Positions 41,629 to 51,117 of a stretch of 56,466 nt of DNA are shown in pieces (the stretch's first letter is position 1; every line of letters starts with the position of its first letter). The DNA comes from Actinomycetota bacterium. Lineage in GTDB: Bacteria > Actinomycetota > UBA4738 > HRBIN12. The notes beneath the pieces are model-generated. The model was not told the DNA's origin. It did not search any database and was given only the letters and a program-made list of their open reading frames with translations. The stretch lies in assembly GCA_016201135.1 (NCBI GenBank), contig JACQDK010000005.1, positions 1 to 56,466 of the forward strand, in the 5' to 3' direction. Made by a program: the position numbers and the translations under genes.

Positions 41629-42939
41629 ATGCCCCGCCGCGTGCTGATCATGGGAGCCGCGGGCCGCGACTTCCACAACTTCAACACCGTCTACCGCGAC
41701 GACCAGCGCTACGAGGTGGTGGCCTTCACCGCGACCCAGATCCCGTTCATCAACGACCGCACCTATCCGCGCGAGCTGGCCGGCCCACGGTACCCTGCCG
41801 GCGTCCCGATCCACGACGAGAGCGAGCTCTCCCGGCTGATACGCGAGCTCCACGTCGACGACGTCGTCTTCGCCTACTCTGACGTCTCCCACGAGCACGT
41901 CATGCACAAGGCCAGCCAGGCGCTCGCCGCCGGCGCGAACTTCTTGCTGCTGGGGCCGACCGAGACGATGCTCAAGGCGAAGGTCCCCGTGGTGGCCGTG
42001 TGCGCCGTCCGCACCGGTTCCGGCAAGAGCCAGACAACCCGCGCGATAGCCGGCACGCTGAAGGACGCCGGGAAGAAGGTCGTGGCGGTGCGTCATCCCA
42101 TGCCCTACGGGGACCTGGTGGCCCAGCGCGTGCAGCGGTACGGGACGATCGAGGATCTCGAGCTGAACCACACCACGATCGAGGAGCGCGAGGAGTACGA
42201 GCCGCACATCACCTCGGGCACGGTGATCTACGCGGGGGTGGACTACGGCGACATCCTCGCGCGGGCCCAGGAGGAGTGCGACGTCTTGCTATGGGACGGT
42301 GGGAACAACGACCTCCCGTTCTACCGGCCGACCGTGCACGTCGTCGTGGCGGACCCGCTGCGGGTGGGCCACGAGACCAGGTACCACCCGGGCGAGGCGA
42401 ACCTCCGCATGGCCGACGCGATCGTGGTGAACAAGATGGACTCGGCCTCGAACGAGCAGGTGGAGGCGCTGCTCACCACGATCCGCGAGCTGAACCCCGA
42501 CGCCACGATCCTGAAGGCGAACAGCAGGGTCACGGTCGATGACCCCGGCGCCATCGCGGGCAAGCGCGTGCTGGTGATCGAGGACGGCCCCACGCTCACG
42601 CACGGCGACATGAAGTTCGGCGCCGGTGTGGTGGCCGCCCGCGCGAACGGCGCCTCCGAGATCGTCGACCCGCGGCCGTGGGCGGTCGGCACGATCGACG
42701 AGACCTTCCGCAAGTACGACGTCGGCCCGGTGCTGCCGGCGATGGGGTACTCGGCCGGTCAGCTCGCCGAGATGGAGAAGATCATCGAAACGGCTGAGGC
42801 GGACGTGGTCGTGATCGGGACGCCGATAGACCTCCGGCGCGTGATCGACATCAGGAAGCCGGCCGTCCGGGTCCGCTACGACCTTGACGTGCTGCCGGAC
42901 TCGCCGACGCTCCTAGACGTGCTGAAGCCGGTGCTGTAG
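41629..42939 (+). CDS. Cyclic 2,3-diphosphoglycerate synthetase-like GTP/ATP-binding protein
   Basis: 436 residues from ATG 41629 (GGAAAGGA upstream). The N-terminal third is a Rossmann-like domain starting RRVLIMGAAGRDFHNFNTVY; the middle has a P-loop, CAVRTGSGKSQTTR near residue 125, with VVNKMDSAS near 265 as an NKxD-like motif. This matches the archaeal cyclic 2,3-diphosphoglycerate synthetase family, whose bacterial members are of uncertain function. The carbamate kinase gene follows after 21 bases and is probably co-transcribed. A metabolic GTPase or ligase role other than cyclic diphosphoglycerate synthesis is possible. Confidence 0.78.
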   Translation: MPRRVLIMGAAGRDFHNFNTVYRDDQRYEVVAFTATQIPFINDRTYPRELAGPRYPAGVPIHDESELSRLIRELHVDDVVFAYSDVSHEHVMHKASQALAAGANFLLLGPTETMLKAKVPVVAVCAVRTGSGKSQTTRAIAGTLKDAGKKVVAVRHPMPYGDLVAQRVQRYGTIEDLELNHTTIEEREEYEPHITSGTVIYAGVDYGDILARAQEECDVLLWDGGNNDLPFYRPTVHVVVADPLRVGHETRYHPGEANLRMADAIVVNKMDSASNEQVEALLTTIRELNPDATILKANSRVTVDDPGAIAGKRVLVIEDGPTLTHGDMKFGAGVVAARANGASEIVDPRPWAVGTIDETFRKYDVGPVLPAMGYSAGQLAEMEKIIETAEADVVVIGTPIDLRRVIDIRKPAVRVRYDLDVLPDSPTLLDVLKPVL

Positions 42940-42960
42940 CCGGCGCTGAGGAGGACTCTC

Positions 42961-43902
42961 GTGGCGGAACGGGTGGTCGTCGCCCTAGGCGGGAACGCGT
43001 TGCTGCGGCGCGGGGCGCAGGACACCTTCGACGAGATGTACCGCGCCGCACGCCTGGCGGCCGAGCAGATCGCCGACATCGCCGCGGCCGGGTGGGAGGT
43101 CGTCGTCACGCACGGCAACGGCCCGCAGGTCGGCCGGATCCTCCTTCAGCAGGAGGCGGCGAAGGACGTCGTCAGCCCGATGCCACTCGACGTGTGCGGG
43201 GCGGAGAGCCAGGGACAGATCGGCTACCTGCTGCAGGTCACGATCGGCGACGTCTTCTTCGAGCGCGGGATGGAGCGCCCGGTCGTCACGATCCTCACGC
43301 TCACCCGCGTCCGCGCGAACGACCCCGCGTTCGAGAAGCCCACGAAGTTCGTCGGCCCCTACTACCGGGAGGACGAGGCGAGGGCGCTGGAGGCCGAGCG
43401 TGGGTACACGATGAAGCCGGATCCACACGGGGGTTGGCGTCGCGTGGTGCCGAGCCCAGCCCCGTATTCGATCGTGGAGACGCCGATCGTGAAGGGTCTG
43501 GTCGCGGACGGGGCGATCGTGATCGCCTCGGGCGGCGGCGGGGTGCCCGTGATCGAGGACGGCCCGCGCCTGGTGGGCAAGGAAGGGGTCGTCGACAAGG
43601 ACCTGGCCGCCGCGATCTTGGCGCGGGAGGTCGGAGCCGCGGTCCTTCTGATCCTCACCGATGTGAACAAGGTGCAGAAGGGATACGGAACGCTCATGCC
43701 CGAGGACATCGAGCGGATGAGCGTGGACGAGGCGGAGGCGCTGCTGGCGGCGGGCGAGTTCGGAACCGGCTCGATGGGACCCAAGATCCGGGCCGCCGTG
43801 GACTTCGTCCGAGGGGGAGGCCGGCGCGCGATCGTGGCAGATCTCGACGAGGGCCTCCAGGCGCTCTCCGGTGGAGCCGGGACGTTGATCCTTCCTGCCT
43901 GA
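42961..43902 (+). CDS. arcC: Carbamate kinase
   Basis: 313 residues from GTG 42961. The amino-acid kinase fold is clear: VVALGGNALLRRG at the start, THGNGPQVGRILLQQ near 44-58, PSPAPYSIVE near 165, and VDKDLAAAILAREV near 210. The family makes ATP and carbamate from carbamoyl phosphate and ADP. No arginine deiminase or ornithine carbamoyltransferase gene lies near, so arginine fermentation is not indicated. Its partner here is the cyclic-diphosphoglycerate-synthetase-like gene. Confidence 0.9.
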   Translation: MAERVVVALGGNALLRRGAQDTFDEMYRAARLAAEQIADIAAAGWEVVVTHGNGPQVGRILLQQEAAKDVVSPMPLDVCGAESQGQIGYLLQVTIGDVFFERGMERPVVTILTLTRVRANDPAFEKPTKFVGPYYREDEARALEAERGYTMKPDPHGGWRRVVPSPAPYSIVETPIVKGLVADGAIVIASGGGGVPVIEDGPRLVGKEGVVDKDLAAAILAREVGAAVLLILTDVNKVQKGYGTLMPEDIERMSVDEAEALLAAGEFGTGSMGPKIRAAVDFVRGGGRRAIVADLDEGLQALSGGAGTLILPA

Positions 43903-44124
43903 AGTACCCTGCGCCGGCGCGCCTCCGGGCCACCTACAGCTTCCGCGGCTTCCGCGACGGGGTCGACGAGGTCGCTTCCACCCGAGGGGGCACCTGGGGC
44001 TCGCCCCCGCCGAACGGAGAGCTCACGTCCGGGAGGGCTCGCTGGCTTGTGCGAGGAGCCCCACACCTCGGACCGCCTGCTGGCCGCCGTCGACCTGCTG
44101 ATCGGGGACGCCGAGCGGTGAGGC

Positions 44125-44253
44125 CTACCGGCGGGCGGGGTTCCGGAAGAGCTGCAGGAGCATGAGGATCGCGAACACGCTCACCGCTCCGACGAGCGAG
44201 GCGAGCAGGCCCGCGAAGAAGATCTCCAGGATCCCCCAGTGGATCGCCAGCAC
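44125..44253 (-). CDS. 42-aa single-span membrane protein
   Basis: A small minus-strand gene from GTG 44253 to TAG 44125, with GACGGAGGCAC as ribosome binding site. Almost the whole product is hydrophobic (WGILEIFFAGLLASLVGAVS and onward to about residue 35) and it ends in the basic tail FRNPARR, so the C-terminus should face the cytoplasm. It is divergent from the phosphofructokinase gene. The 220 bases between carbamate kinase and this gene contain no other gene I can support. Family not recognised. Confidence 0.6.
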   Translation of the reverse strand: MLAIHWGILEIFFAGLLASLVGAVSVFAILMLLQLFRNPARR

Positions 44254-44410
44254 CGTGCCTCCGTCTTGGTTGGCTGCCGTCCCATGCTACCGGAGGCCGC
44301 CTCGAGGACGCCGATGCCGGGCCCTGCCACCTGGGCTCCCGGAGGATCGGACGCGCGAGCGCGCTCGGATGGTCCGCCGGCGCCCGGGGGTCCGGTAGGG
44401 TGGACGGCGG

Positions 44411-45433
44411 ATGCGGATCGGAGTGCTCACCGGCGGCGGCGACTGCCCCGGCCTGAACGCGGTCATCCGGGCGATCGTGCGGAAGGCCGTTGGGACCTAC
44501 GGCGCCGAGGTCATCGGGTTCCGCGACGGCTGGCAGGGCGTCATGGAGGGGGAAGTCGAGGAGCTCACGGTCGCGACCGTTCACGGGATCTTGCACCGGG
44601 GCGGCACGATCCTCGGCAGCTCCGGCGCCAACCCTTACCACGAGGGCGGGATCGACCGCGTCCGGCAGACGTACCGAGACCTCGCGATCGACGGCCTGAT
44701 CGCGATCGGCGGGGAGGGGACCCTCGGCGCGGCCGCGCACATGGCGGCCGAGGGCCTGGCCGTGATCGGCGTCCCCAAGACGATCGACAACGACATCCCC
44801 GGCACGGATCGGTGCGTCGGGTTCCACACGGCGGTCCAGGTCGCGACGGATGCGATCGACCGCCTGCACAGCACCGCGGAATCTCACAACCGCCTGATGC
44901 TGGTGGAGGTGATGGGCCGCAGCTCCGGGTGGATAGCCCTGCACGCCGGCCTGGCCGGCGGCGCCGACATGATCCTCGTGCCCGAGCGTCCGTTCGATCT
45001 CGAGCAGGTCTGCCGACACGTGCGGAGCCGGCAGCTCCGGGGCCACCGTTTCTCGATCGTGGTCGTGGCCGAGGGCGCGACGCCGGTCCCCGGGTCGTTC
45101 GAGGTGCCTTCCTACGGCGTCGATGAGCGAGGCTTCCCGCGCTACGGAGGGATCGCGCACGCTCTTGCTCCGGAGATCGCGGCGCGCACAGGATTCGAGA
45201 CGCGCGTGACCGTGCTCGGGCACGTCCAGCGCGGGGGGACGCCGACGGCCGAGGACCGCGTCCTCGCGACCCGGTTCGGAGTGGCCGCCGTCGACCTGGC
45301 CGCCCGGGACCGATGGGGGAGGATGGTCGCGATACGGGGGGGCGAGATCACGGGCGCCGCGCTCGGCGACGCGCTCGCGGGGGCGGCCTCGATCCCCGAC
45401 GATCTCTACGAGGTGGCCGAGGTGTTCTTCTGA
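44411..45433 (+). CDS. pfkA: 6-phosphofructokinase, ATP-type signature
   Basis: 340 residues from ATG 44411. [17 protein letters not shown] at the N-terminus, GGEGTLGAA near residue 100, [12 protein letters not shown] near 121 (catalytic Asp) and [14 protein letters not shown] near 168 are all conserved. The residue at the Escherichia coli position 104 is Gly, as in ATP-dependent enzymes, while Lys follows in PKTIDND as in actinobacterial group III enzymes. It closely resembles Streptomyces-type PfkA. It phosphorylates fructose 6-phosphate in glycolysis. The second phosphofructokinase gene starts 58 bases downstream. Confidence 0.9.
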   Translation: MRIGVLTGGGDCPGLNAVIRAIVRKAVGTYGAEVIGFRDGWQGVMEGEVEELTVATVHGILHRGGTILGSSGANPYHEGGIDRVRQTYRDLAIDGLIAIGGEGTLGAAAHMAAEGLAVIGVPKTIDNDIPGTDRCVGFHTAVQVATDAIDRLHSTAESHNRLMLVEVMGRSSGWIALHAGLAGGADMILVPERPFDLEQVCRHVRSRQLRGHRFSIVVVAEGATPVPGSFEVPSYGVDERGFPRYGGIAHALAPEIAARTGFETRVTVLGHVQRGGTPTAEDRVLATRFGVAAVDLAARDRWGRMVAIRGGEITGAALGDALAGAASIPDDLYEVAEVFF

Positions 45434-45491
45434 GAGGCGCCGTTCGGCCCCATGCCTCGAGGCCCCAGGCAGTTGGGCACAGGAGGAAGCG

Positions 45492-46640
45492 ATGAAGATC
45501 GGGATCCTGACCGGTGGGGGGGATGTCCCCGGCCTGAACGCGTGCATCAAGGCGGCGACGATGCGGGCCGCGGAGGAGGGTCACGAGGTCGTCGGCATCC
45601 GGCGCGGATGGGAGGGCCTGCTCGGGTGCAACCCGGACGACCCCGCGACGGTGGGGGCAAGGGTGATCGACCTGGACCCGGGTTCGGTCCGCACGATCGA
45701 CCGGACCGGCGGAACGATCCTTCACACCTCGCGGACGAACCCGGCGAGGGTGCGCCCGTCCGAGGAGCCGGAGTTCCTGAAGAACGGGCGGGAGGACGAA
45801 GAGACCCGCGACCACACCCCGCACGTGCTGAACGTGCTCGACCGGCTCGGCATCGACGCTCTGATCCCGATCGGGGGCGACGACACGCTGTCGTTCGCGC
45901 TCCGCCTGCACGACGAGGGCGTGCCCGTGGTCGCGATCCCGAAGACGATGGACAACGACGTGCACGGGACCGACTATTGCATCGGCTTCTCGACGGCGAT
46001 CACCCGCACCGTGATCTTCATCCACCAGCTGCGCACGAGCGCCGGCTCGCACGAGCGCCTGGCCGTGGTGGAGGTGTTCGGCCGCTACAGCGGCGAGACG
46101 TCCCTCGTGTCGGCGTACCTGTCCGGCGTGGACAGGGCGATCATCTCCGAGGTGCCGTTCGACCCGGATAAGCTCGCCGAACTGTTGATGCAGGACAAGC
46201 GAGGCAACCCGAGCAGCTACGCGATGATGACGATCTCCGAGGGTGCCACGATGGTCGGGCGCGAGATGGTGATGGGCGGGACTGCCGATGCCTACGGCCA
46301 TCTGAAGCTCGGCGGCATCGGGCAGCTGACAGGGGCGGCCCTCAAGGAGATCACGGGCGAGGGCGTGATCTACCAGCAGATCGGGTACCTCATGCGATCG
46401 GGCAGCCCCGACTCCCTCGATCTCATGGTTGCGATCAACTTCGCCGTCATGGCCGCCGACCTCGTGATCGAGGGCAACTTCGGGCGCTTGGTGGCCCTTC
46501 GCAACGGCAACTACGCGAACGTCCCGATCGGCGTCACCCGGCAAGGGGTGAAGCGCGTGGACGTGGGTGCCCTGTACGACGTCGAGCAGTACCGGCCGAA
46601 GATCCGCCACGTCGATGGCAAGCCGATGTTCCTCTATTGA
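45492..46640 (+). CDS. Phosphofructokinase with diphosphate-type signature
   Basis: 382 residues from ATG 45492 with AGGAGGAAG upstream. It has the fold motifs of its neighbour, but the phosphate-donor loop is IGGDDTLSF near residue 121 and [12 protein letters not shown] follows near 144. Asp after GGD together with Lys in PKT is the pattern of PPi-dependent phosphofructokinases. The enzyme would then work reversibly in glycolysis and gluconeogenesis using diphosphate. Compared with the first enzyme it has an insertion after TNPAR near residue 83. Confidence 0.85.
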   Translation: MKIGILTGGGDVPGLNACIKAATMRAAEEGHEVVGIRRGWEGLLGCNPDDPATVGARVIDLDPGSVRTIDRTGGTILHTSRTNPARVRPSEEPEFLKNGREDEETRDHTPHVLNVLDRLGIDALIPIGGDDTLSFALRLHDEGVPVVAIPKTMDNDVHGTDYCIGFSTAITRTVIFIHQLRTSAGSHERLAVVEVFGRYSGETSLVSAYLSGVDRAIISEVPFDPDKLAELLMQDKRGNPSSYAMMTISEGATMVGREMVMGGTADAYGHLKLGGIGQLTGAALKEITGEGVIYQQIGYLMRSGSPDSLDLMVAINFAVMAADLVIEGNFGRLVALRNGNYANVPIGVTRQGVKRVDVGALYDVEQYRPKIRHVDGKPMFLY

Positions 46641-46662
46641 GGGCGCCGATACACTGCCCGCC

Positions 46663-47718
46663 ATGTACCGCGTCGACCTGCGCTCGGACACCGTCACCAA
46701 GCCGTCCGAGGCGATGCGCCGGGCGATGGCCGCCGCCGAGGTGGGAGACGACTGGTTCGGGGACGACCCCACCGTCAATCGTCTCCAGGAGCGGGCGGCC
46801 GAGGTCACCGGCAAGGAGGCCGCCCTCTACGTGCCCACCGGCACGATGGCGAACCAGATCTGCCTGTCGATGCACCTCAGGGGCGTCGGGCACTTCGTGG
46901 CCGCGACGCCGGGGGCGCACGTGGCGAGCACCGAGGTGATGTCATCCGCCGCGCTCTCCGGCATCTCGTTCCGCACGGCAGACCCAGGGCCCTCGGGGTG
47001 GATGACGGCGGATCTGGCCCGCAGGCTGCTCGCGGACGACGACCCGTACGAGGTGGAGGTGGTGGACCTCCTCTGCGTCGAGAACACCGTCGGGCATGCG
47101 GGCGGCACGGTCATGCCCCTCGAGGAGCTGCGCGCGATCCGCCGGGTCGCCGACGCAGCCGGCGCCCCCGTGCACCTGGACGGCGCGAGGATCTTCAACG
47201 CGGCCGTCGCCGCGGGGGTGGAGGTCGCGGACTACGCCCGCGAGGTCGACACGCTGATGTTCTGCGTGTCCAAGGGGTTGGGCGCCCCGATCGGCTCGAT
47301 CGTCTGCGGCTCGCGGGAGCAGATCCGCGAGGCCCGGCGCCGCAGGATCCTCTTCGGCGGCGCATGGCGCCAGGCCGGGATCCTGGCGGCGGCCGGCCTG
47401 ATCGCCCTGGAGGAAGGGCCGAAGCGCCTGCACGAGGACCACGCCCGGGCCGGACGCCTCGCGGCCGGTGTCGCCGAGATCCTTCCCGGGTCGATCGACC
47501 CCGGGTCGGTTGAAACGAACATCGTGTACGTGGACACCGAAGCGGTGGGACGGTCGCCGCTGGAGGTCCTCCGGCGCCTGGCCGACCTCGGCGTGGGAGC
47601 TACTTACGTGGAAGGCAAGGTCCGCATGCTCACGCACGTCGACGTGGACGACGAAGGATTGGACCTCGCGCTCTCCGCGTTGCGATCCCTCGTGGCAGGG
47701 GCGACCGATGAGGGCTGA
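46663..47718 (+). CDS. ltaE: Low-specificity L-threonine aldolase / beta-eliminating lyase family
   Basis: 351 residues from ATG 46663. Family motifs: [16 protein letters not shown] at 4-19, [15 protein letters not shown] near 30, PTGTMANQI near 60, [12 protein letters not shown] near 170 and the PLP lysine in [12 protein letters not shown] near 204. It cleaves threonine or allo-threonine to glycine and acetaldehyde, or works in the direction of serine from glycine and formaldehyde. Production of glycine would connect with folate one-carbon metabolism, but no direct link to the amine genes is visible. It overlaps the next gene by one base. Confidence 0.9.
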   Translation: MYRVDLRSDTVTKPSEAMRRAMAAAEVGDDWFGDDPTVNRLQERAAEVTGKEAALYVPTGTMANQICLSMHLRGVGHFVAATPGAHVASTEVMSSAALSGISFRTADPGPSGWMTADLARRLLADDDPYEVEVVDLLCVENTVGHAGGTVMPLEELRAIRRVADAAGAPVHLDGARIFNAAVAAGVEVADYAREVDTLMFCVSKGLGAPIGSIVCGSREQIREARRRRILFGGAWRQAGILAAAGLIALEEGPKRLHEDHARAGRLAAGVAEILPGSIDPGSVETNIVYVDTEAVGRSPLEVLRRLADLGVGATYVEGKVRMLTHVDVDDEGLDLALSALRSLVAGATDEG

Positions 47719-48341
47719 TGGGCCTGTTCACGAAGGACTACCCGGCGGAGATCGCCGCTCGGGTCCCGCCGGGCCAGCATCTGGTCAAGACGTGGCCGGT
47801 GCTGCACTACGGCCCGATACCGAGGTTCGACGGGCAGACGTGGGACCTGGAGGTCTCCGGCGCGGTGGAGCGCCCCCTCGTGCTCTCGTACGAAGAGCTG
47901 CGCGCTCTGCCTACCGTGAAGGTGCACGCCGACATGCACTGCGTGACGGGCTGGACCACGCTGGACAACGACTGGGAGGGAGTGGCCTTCCCGACCCTCC
48001 TCGAGAGGGCGCTGCCGAAACCCGAGGCCAAGTGGGTGATCGCGCACTGCGCGTACGGCTACACCTCGAACCTGTCTCTGGCCGCGATGGAAGACGACGA
48101 CGTCCTGGTCGCCTGGCGGAACAACGGCGAGGACCTCGCCCCCGAGCACGGCTGGCCGCTGAGGCTCGTGGTACCCAAGCGATACGCATGGAAGAGCGCG
48201 AAGTGGCTCACCGGCCTCGAGCTCACGGACCACAACGAGCGGGGCTTCTGGGAGGTGCGCGGCTACCACGTTCACGCGGAGCCGTTCGCCGAGGAGCGCT
48301 ACGGTTATCAGGAAAGGCCGCGCGCCGAGCTCGAGCCGTAG
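47718..48341 (+). CDS. Sulfite oxidase-like molybdenum oxidoreductase (YedY/MsrP fold, no signal peptide)
   Basis: 207 residues from ATG 47718 (TGATG). The single domain is the Moco-binding core of the sulfite oxidase family: DLEVSGAVERPLVLSYEEL near residue 37, the molybdenum-ligand cysteine in HADMHCVTGWTTLDNDWEGV near 75, then WVIAHCAYGYTSNL and LRLVVPKRYAWKSAKWL. MsrP-type relatives are exported by Tat and repair methionine sulfoxide, but this protein has no signal peptide and no C-terminal dimerisation domain. Its substrate is unknown. It overlaps the convergent endonuclease gene by 34 bases. Confidence 0.82.
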   Translation: MGLFTKDYPAEIAARVPPGQHLVKTWPVLHYGPIPRFDGQTWDLEVSGAVERPLVLSYEELRALPTVKVHADMHCVTGWTTLDNDWEGVAFPTLLERALPKPEAKWVIAHCAYGYTSNLSLAAMEDDDVLVAWRNNGEDLAPEHGWPLRLVVPKRYAWKSAKWLTGLELTDHNERGFWEVRGYHVHAEPFAEERYGYQERPRAELEP

Positions 48342-49162
48342 GCTCGAAGGAGAGCGATGTCGCGCGCCTGACGCTCGGCGTCTCCCGGCGTCTCCAGCAC
48401 GAACGCCAGGCCGGCCGCCTCGGGCCTGCCGAGCAGCGCGCGGAAGCCGGCGCGACCGATGTGGCCGTCGCCGATGTTCTCGTGGCGGTCGCGCCGGCTC
48501 CCGCGCTCGAACATCGCGTCGTTCGCGTGGACGACGGCGAGGCGGCCGAGGAGGCCGGTTCCTCGCAGATCGGTGAACATCTGCTCGATCCCTTGGGGGG
48601 TGTCCAGCTCGCAGCCGGCGGCGAACAGGTGGCAGGTGTCGAGGCAGAGGCCGAGCGTCGGGGAGTCGGCCGCCTCGAAGAGCCGGGCGGCCTCGGCGAC
48701 CGTCGAAGCGGAGGCCGCGGGGATGCCCTCCTCGAGCTCGACGAGCACGCGCGCCGGCCCGGCGGCGGAGACGAGCACGCGCAGGCCCTCCGCCGCGCGC
48801 GCCACCACCTCCTCGTGGGGATCGGTCCCTCCGGTTCCCGCGTGCACGACGAGGAAGTCCACGCCGAGGGCGGCGCAGGCCTCGAGCGTGGCCCTCGCGA
48901 GCACGATCGAGCGCTCGAGGACCTGCGGGTCGGCCGAGGCCACGTTGACGAGGTACGGGGCGTGCGCGACGAGCGGGCCCATCCCTGAGGCGCCCCACTC
49001 CTGGCGGAAACGGACGGCCTCGTCCGGCTCGATCCGGGGCGGCGCCCAGCCGCGCGGGTTGGAGACGAAGATCTGGGCGCAGTCGGCACCCCGGGCCCGG
49101 ACCTCGTCGACCAGGAGGGCGACGCCGCCGGCCCTTCGGCGGACGTGCGCACCGATCCTCAC
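48308..49162 (-). CDS. nfo: Endonuclease IV (AP endonuclease, Nfo family)
   Basis: 284 residues from GTG 49162, coupled to the kinase gene by GTGA. It is a TIM barrel with the zinc-site pattern of the family: GAHVRRRAGG at the start, VVHAGTGGTDP near 110, VELEEG near 145, LCLDTCHLFAAG near 175, VVHANDAM near 210, DRHENIGDGHIG near 225 and VLETPGD near 257. It cleaves DNA at abasic sites with three zinc ions during base excision repair. The start was chosen by the overlap with the upstream stop and by family alignment. Confidence 0.88.
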   Translation of the reverse strand: MRIGAHVRRRAGGVALLVDEVRARGADCAQIFVSNPRGWAPPRIEPDEAVRFRQEWGASGMGPLVAHAPYLVNVASADPQVLERSIVLARATLEACAALGVDFLVVHAGTGGTDPHEEVVARAAEGLRVLVSAAGPARVLVELEEGIPAASASTVAEAARLFEAADSPTLGLCLDTCHLFAAGCELDTPQGIEQMFTDLRGTGLLGRLAVVHANDAMFERGSRRDRHENIGDGHIGRAGFRALLGRPEAAGLAFVLETPGDAERQARDIALLRAYGSSSARGLS

Positions 49163-50955
49163 GCGTAGTAGAGAGTGATCGTCGCGCCGTAGCGCACGGT
49201 GGCGCCCGGATCCGGCACCTGGCTCACCACCGTCGTCCCGCTCGCGCCCGGCACTGGCAGGGCGGCGACGCGCAGGCCGAGGCTCGCGGCCAGCGCCCTG
49301 GCGTCGGCCAGGGTCATACCGCGGAAGTCCGGGCACGGGAAGCTCTGCGGGCCCTTCGACACGGTGAGCGTGACCTGTGACCCGTACGCCGCGTCGATCT
49401 TCGGCTTCGGGTCGACCGCGATGACTTGATCGACCGGGGCGGTGTCGGAGAACTTCAGCTCGACCTTCACGGTGAACCCGAGGGACTTCAGGGCCGCGGT
49501 GGCCTTGCCGACGTCCTGGCCCACCACGTCGGGAACCGCCACCGGCGGGCGGCCCCTGCTCACCACGAGGGAGATCGCGCTCTGCTCGGGTGCGTTCTGC
49601 CCCGGACCGGGGATCGTGCTGATGACCCGTCCCTTGCGGATCGTGTCGCTGTAGCGGCGCTTCGGGTCGCCGACCTTGAACCCGGCGTCCTCGAGGGCCT
49701 TGGTCGCCTCCGCGACGGTGGCGCCCCCCAGGTCGGGCACCGGGATCGGACGTGGGCCGAGCGACGGCACGAGGGTCACGATCGCGCCGCGCTCGAGCTT
49801 GGCCCCGCTCTGAGGATCCTGCTTCACGACGTGGCCCCGATCGACCGTGAGGGAGTAGACGCCGCTCGCCAGCCGTACCTTCAGACCGGAGTCGGAGAGC
49901 TGGGCCGTCGCCGCGTGCACCGAGAGCCCCGTGACGTTCGGCACCTGGACGCGGTGGGGGAGGAGGTACGCCCACGCCCCCCACGCCGCCGCGGCGACCG
50001 CGGCGATCGCGAGCAGCGCGCCGAAGAACCGGCGGACGCCGCGGCGGCGGTGCCGCTGAACCCGGGGGATCGTGACGGTGGTGGTCTGGGCGGAGGCCTC
50101 CGCAGCTTCGGCCCGCACGTCGACGATGTCCGGAGCGCTAGCGACCAGGTCGGTGAGGGATGGCGCGGCCGGCAGGTCCCGGGCGATCGACTCGAGGTCC
50201 CGGCGCATCTCGGTCGCCGACTCTGGACGGAGTTCGCGGTCGCGTTCTGTGGCCGAGGCCACGAACCCGTCCAGCTCCTCCGGCACCTGCGGGACGATGC
50301 CCGACGGCCTCGGCACCCGGTCCGACAGGTGCTTGTACGCGATCGCCATCGCCGTCTCGCCGGTGAACGGCAGGCGCCCGGTGAGGAGCTCGAAGGCAAC
50401 CACGCCCAGCGAGTAGAGGTCGGTGCGGGGGTCGGCGGGCTCTCCCCGGATCTGTTCGGGCGCGAGGTACTGCACCGTGCCGGTCACCGCTCCGGTCTGG
50501 GTGGCGTGCCCGTCGGCATACGCGCGCGCGAGGCCCAGATCCGTGAGCTTCATGACCCCGCCCGCGTTCACGAGCATGTTCTCGGGCTTCAGGTCCCGGT
50601 GGACGATCCCGACGTCGTGGGCGTGCTCGAGAGCGAGCAGCGCCTGGCGGATGACCTCGGCGGCCTGCGCGGGCTCCAGGCGCACCATCGCGTTCAGGAG
50701 GTCGCGGACGCTCCGACCGCGCACGTACTCCATGACCATGTAGTAGATGCCGTCGACCGAGCCCCAGTCGTACACCGCGACGATGTTCGGATGGTTCAGC
50801 GTTGCGGCGGCGCGCGCCTCCCGCCGAAAGCGGTCCACGAACCCCTGGTCGCCGGCGAGCGAGCGGTGAAGGACCTTTATCGCCACCTCGCGCGCGAGGA
50901 CGCTGTCCTGCGCCCGGAAGACCTCGCCCATGCCGCCGGCGGCGATCCGCTCCAC
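49159..50955 (-). CDS. pknB: Serine/threonine protein kinase with four PASTA domains (PknB type)
   Basis: 598 residues from GTG 50955. Kinase domain at the N-terminus: ERIAAGGMGEVFRA, VAIKVLHRS, the catalytic loop VHRDLKPENML near 120, DLG, and the activation segment TGTVQYLAPEQI. One membrane segment lies near 330 (FFGALLAIAAVAAAAWGAW), followed by four extracellular PASTA repeats to the C-terminus. Such kinases sense peptidoglycan fragments and control growth. The true N-terminus is probably 28 codons upstream (ACG at 51039): the conserved LDGRYHVV lies there in frame and GAGGAGGT stands six bases before it. The C-terminal stop overlaps nfo. Confidence 0.88.
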   Translation of the reverse strand: MERIAAGGMGEVFRAQDSVLAREVAIKVLHRSLAGDQGFVDRFRREARAAATLNHPNIVAVYDWGSVDGIYYMVMEYVRGRSVRDLLNAMVRLEPAQAAEVIRQALLALEHAHDVGIVHRDLKPENMLVNAGGVMKLTDLGLARAYADGHATQTGAVTGTVQYLAPEQIRGEPADPRTDLYSLGVVAFELLTGRLPFTGETAMAIAYKHLSDRVPRPSGIVPQVPEELDGFVASATERDRELRPESATEMRRDLESIARDLPAAPSLTDLVASAPDIVDVRAEAAEASAQTTTVTIPRVQRHRRRGVRRFFGALLAIAAVAAAAWGAWAYLLPHRVQVPNVTGLSVHAATAQLSDSGLKVRLASGVYSLTVDRGHVVKQDPQSGAKLERGAIVTLVPSLGPRPIPVPDLGGATVAEATKALEDAGFKVGDPKRRYSDTIRKGRVISTIPGPGQNAPEQSAISLVVSRGRPPVAVPDVVGQDVGKATAALKSLGFTVKVELKFSDTAPVDQVIAVDPKPKIDAAYGSQVTLTVSKGPQSFPCPDFRGMTLADARALAASLGLRVAALPVPGASGTTVVSQVPDPGATVRYGATITLYYA

Positions 50956-51117
50956 GACGTGATAGCGCCCGTCGAGGGTGACGAGCGCGCGGCCGGCGGT
51001 CTCACCGGCGGCCGAGGCGTGTGCGATGCTCTTGGACGTGTTCGGACCTCCTCGGGGGAAGCGCTCGGAGCCGGAGCGCGTCCGGGGGCGATTCTAGGGC
51101 CGGGAAGGGGCGGAACC

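Noticed and set aside
43903..44124. Possible gene end ending in LLAAVDLLIGDAER just before the 42-aa gene
   Set aside because: The last 20 or so codons look protein-like, but no start, ribosome binding site or upstream domain could be found.
43934..45550. Long minus-strand open frame opposite the phosphofructokinase gene
   Set aside because: It is a GC-rich shadow of the real plus-strand gene, arginine- and proline-rich without any family.
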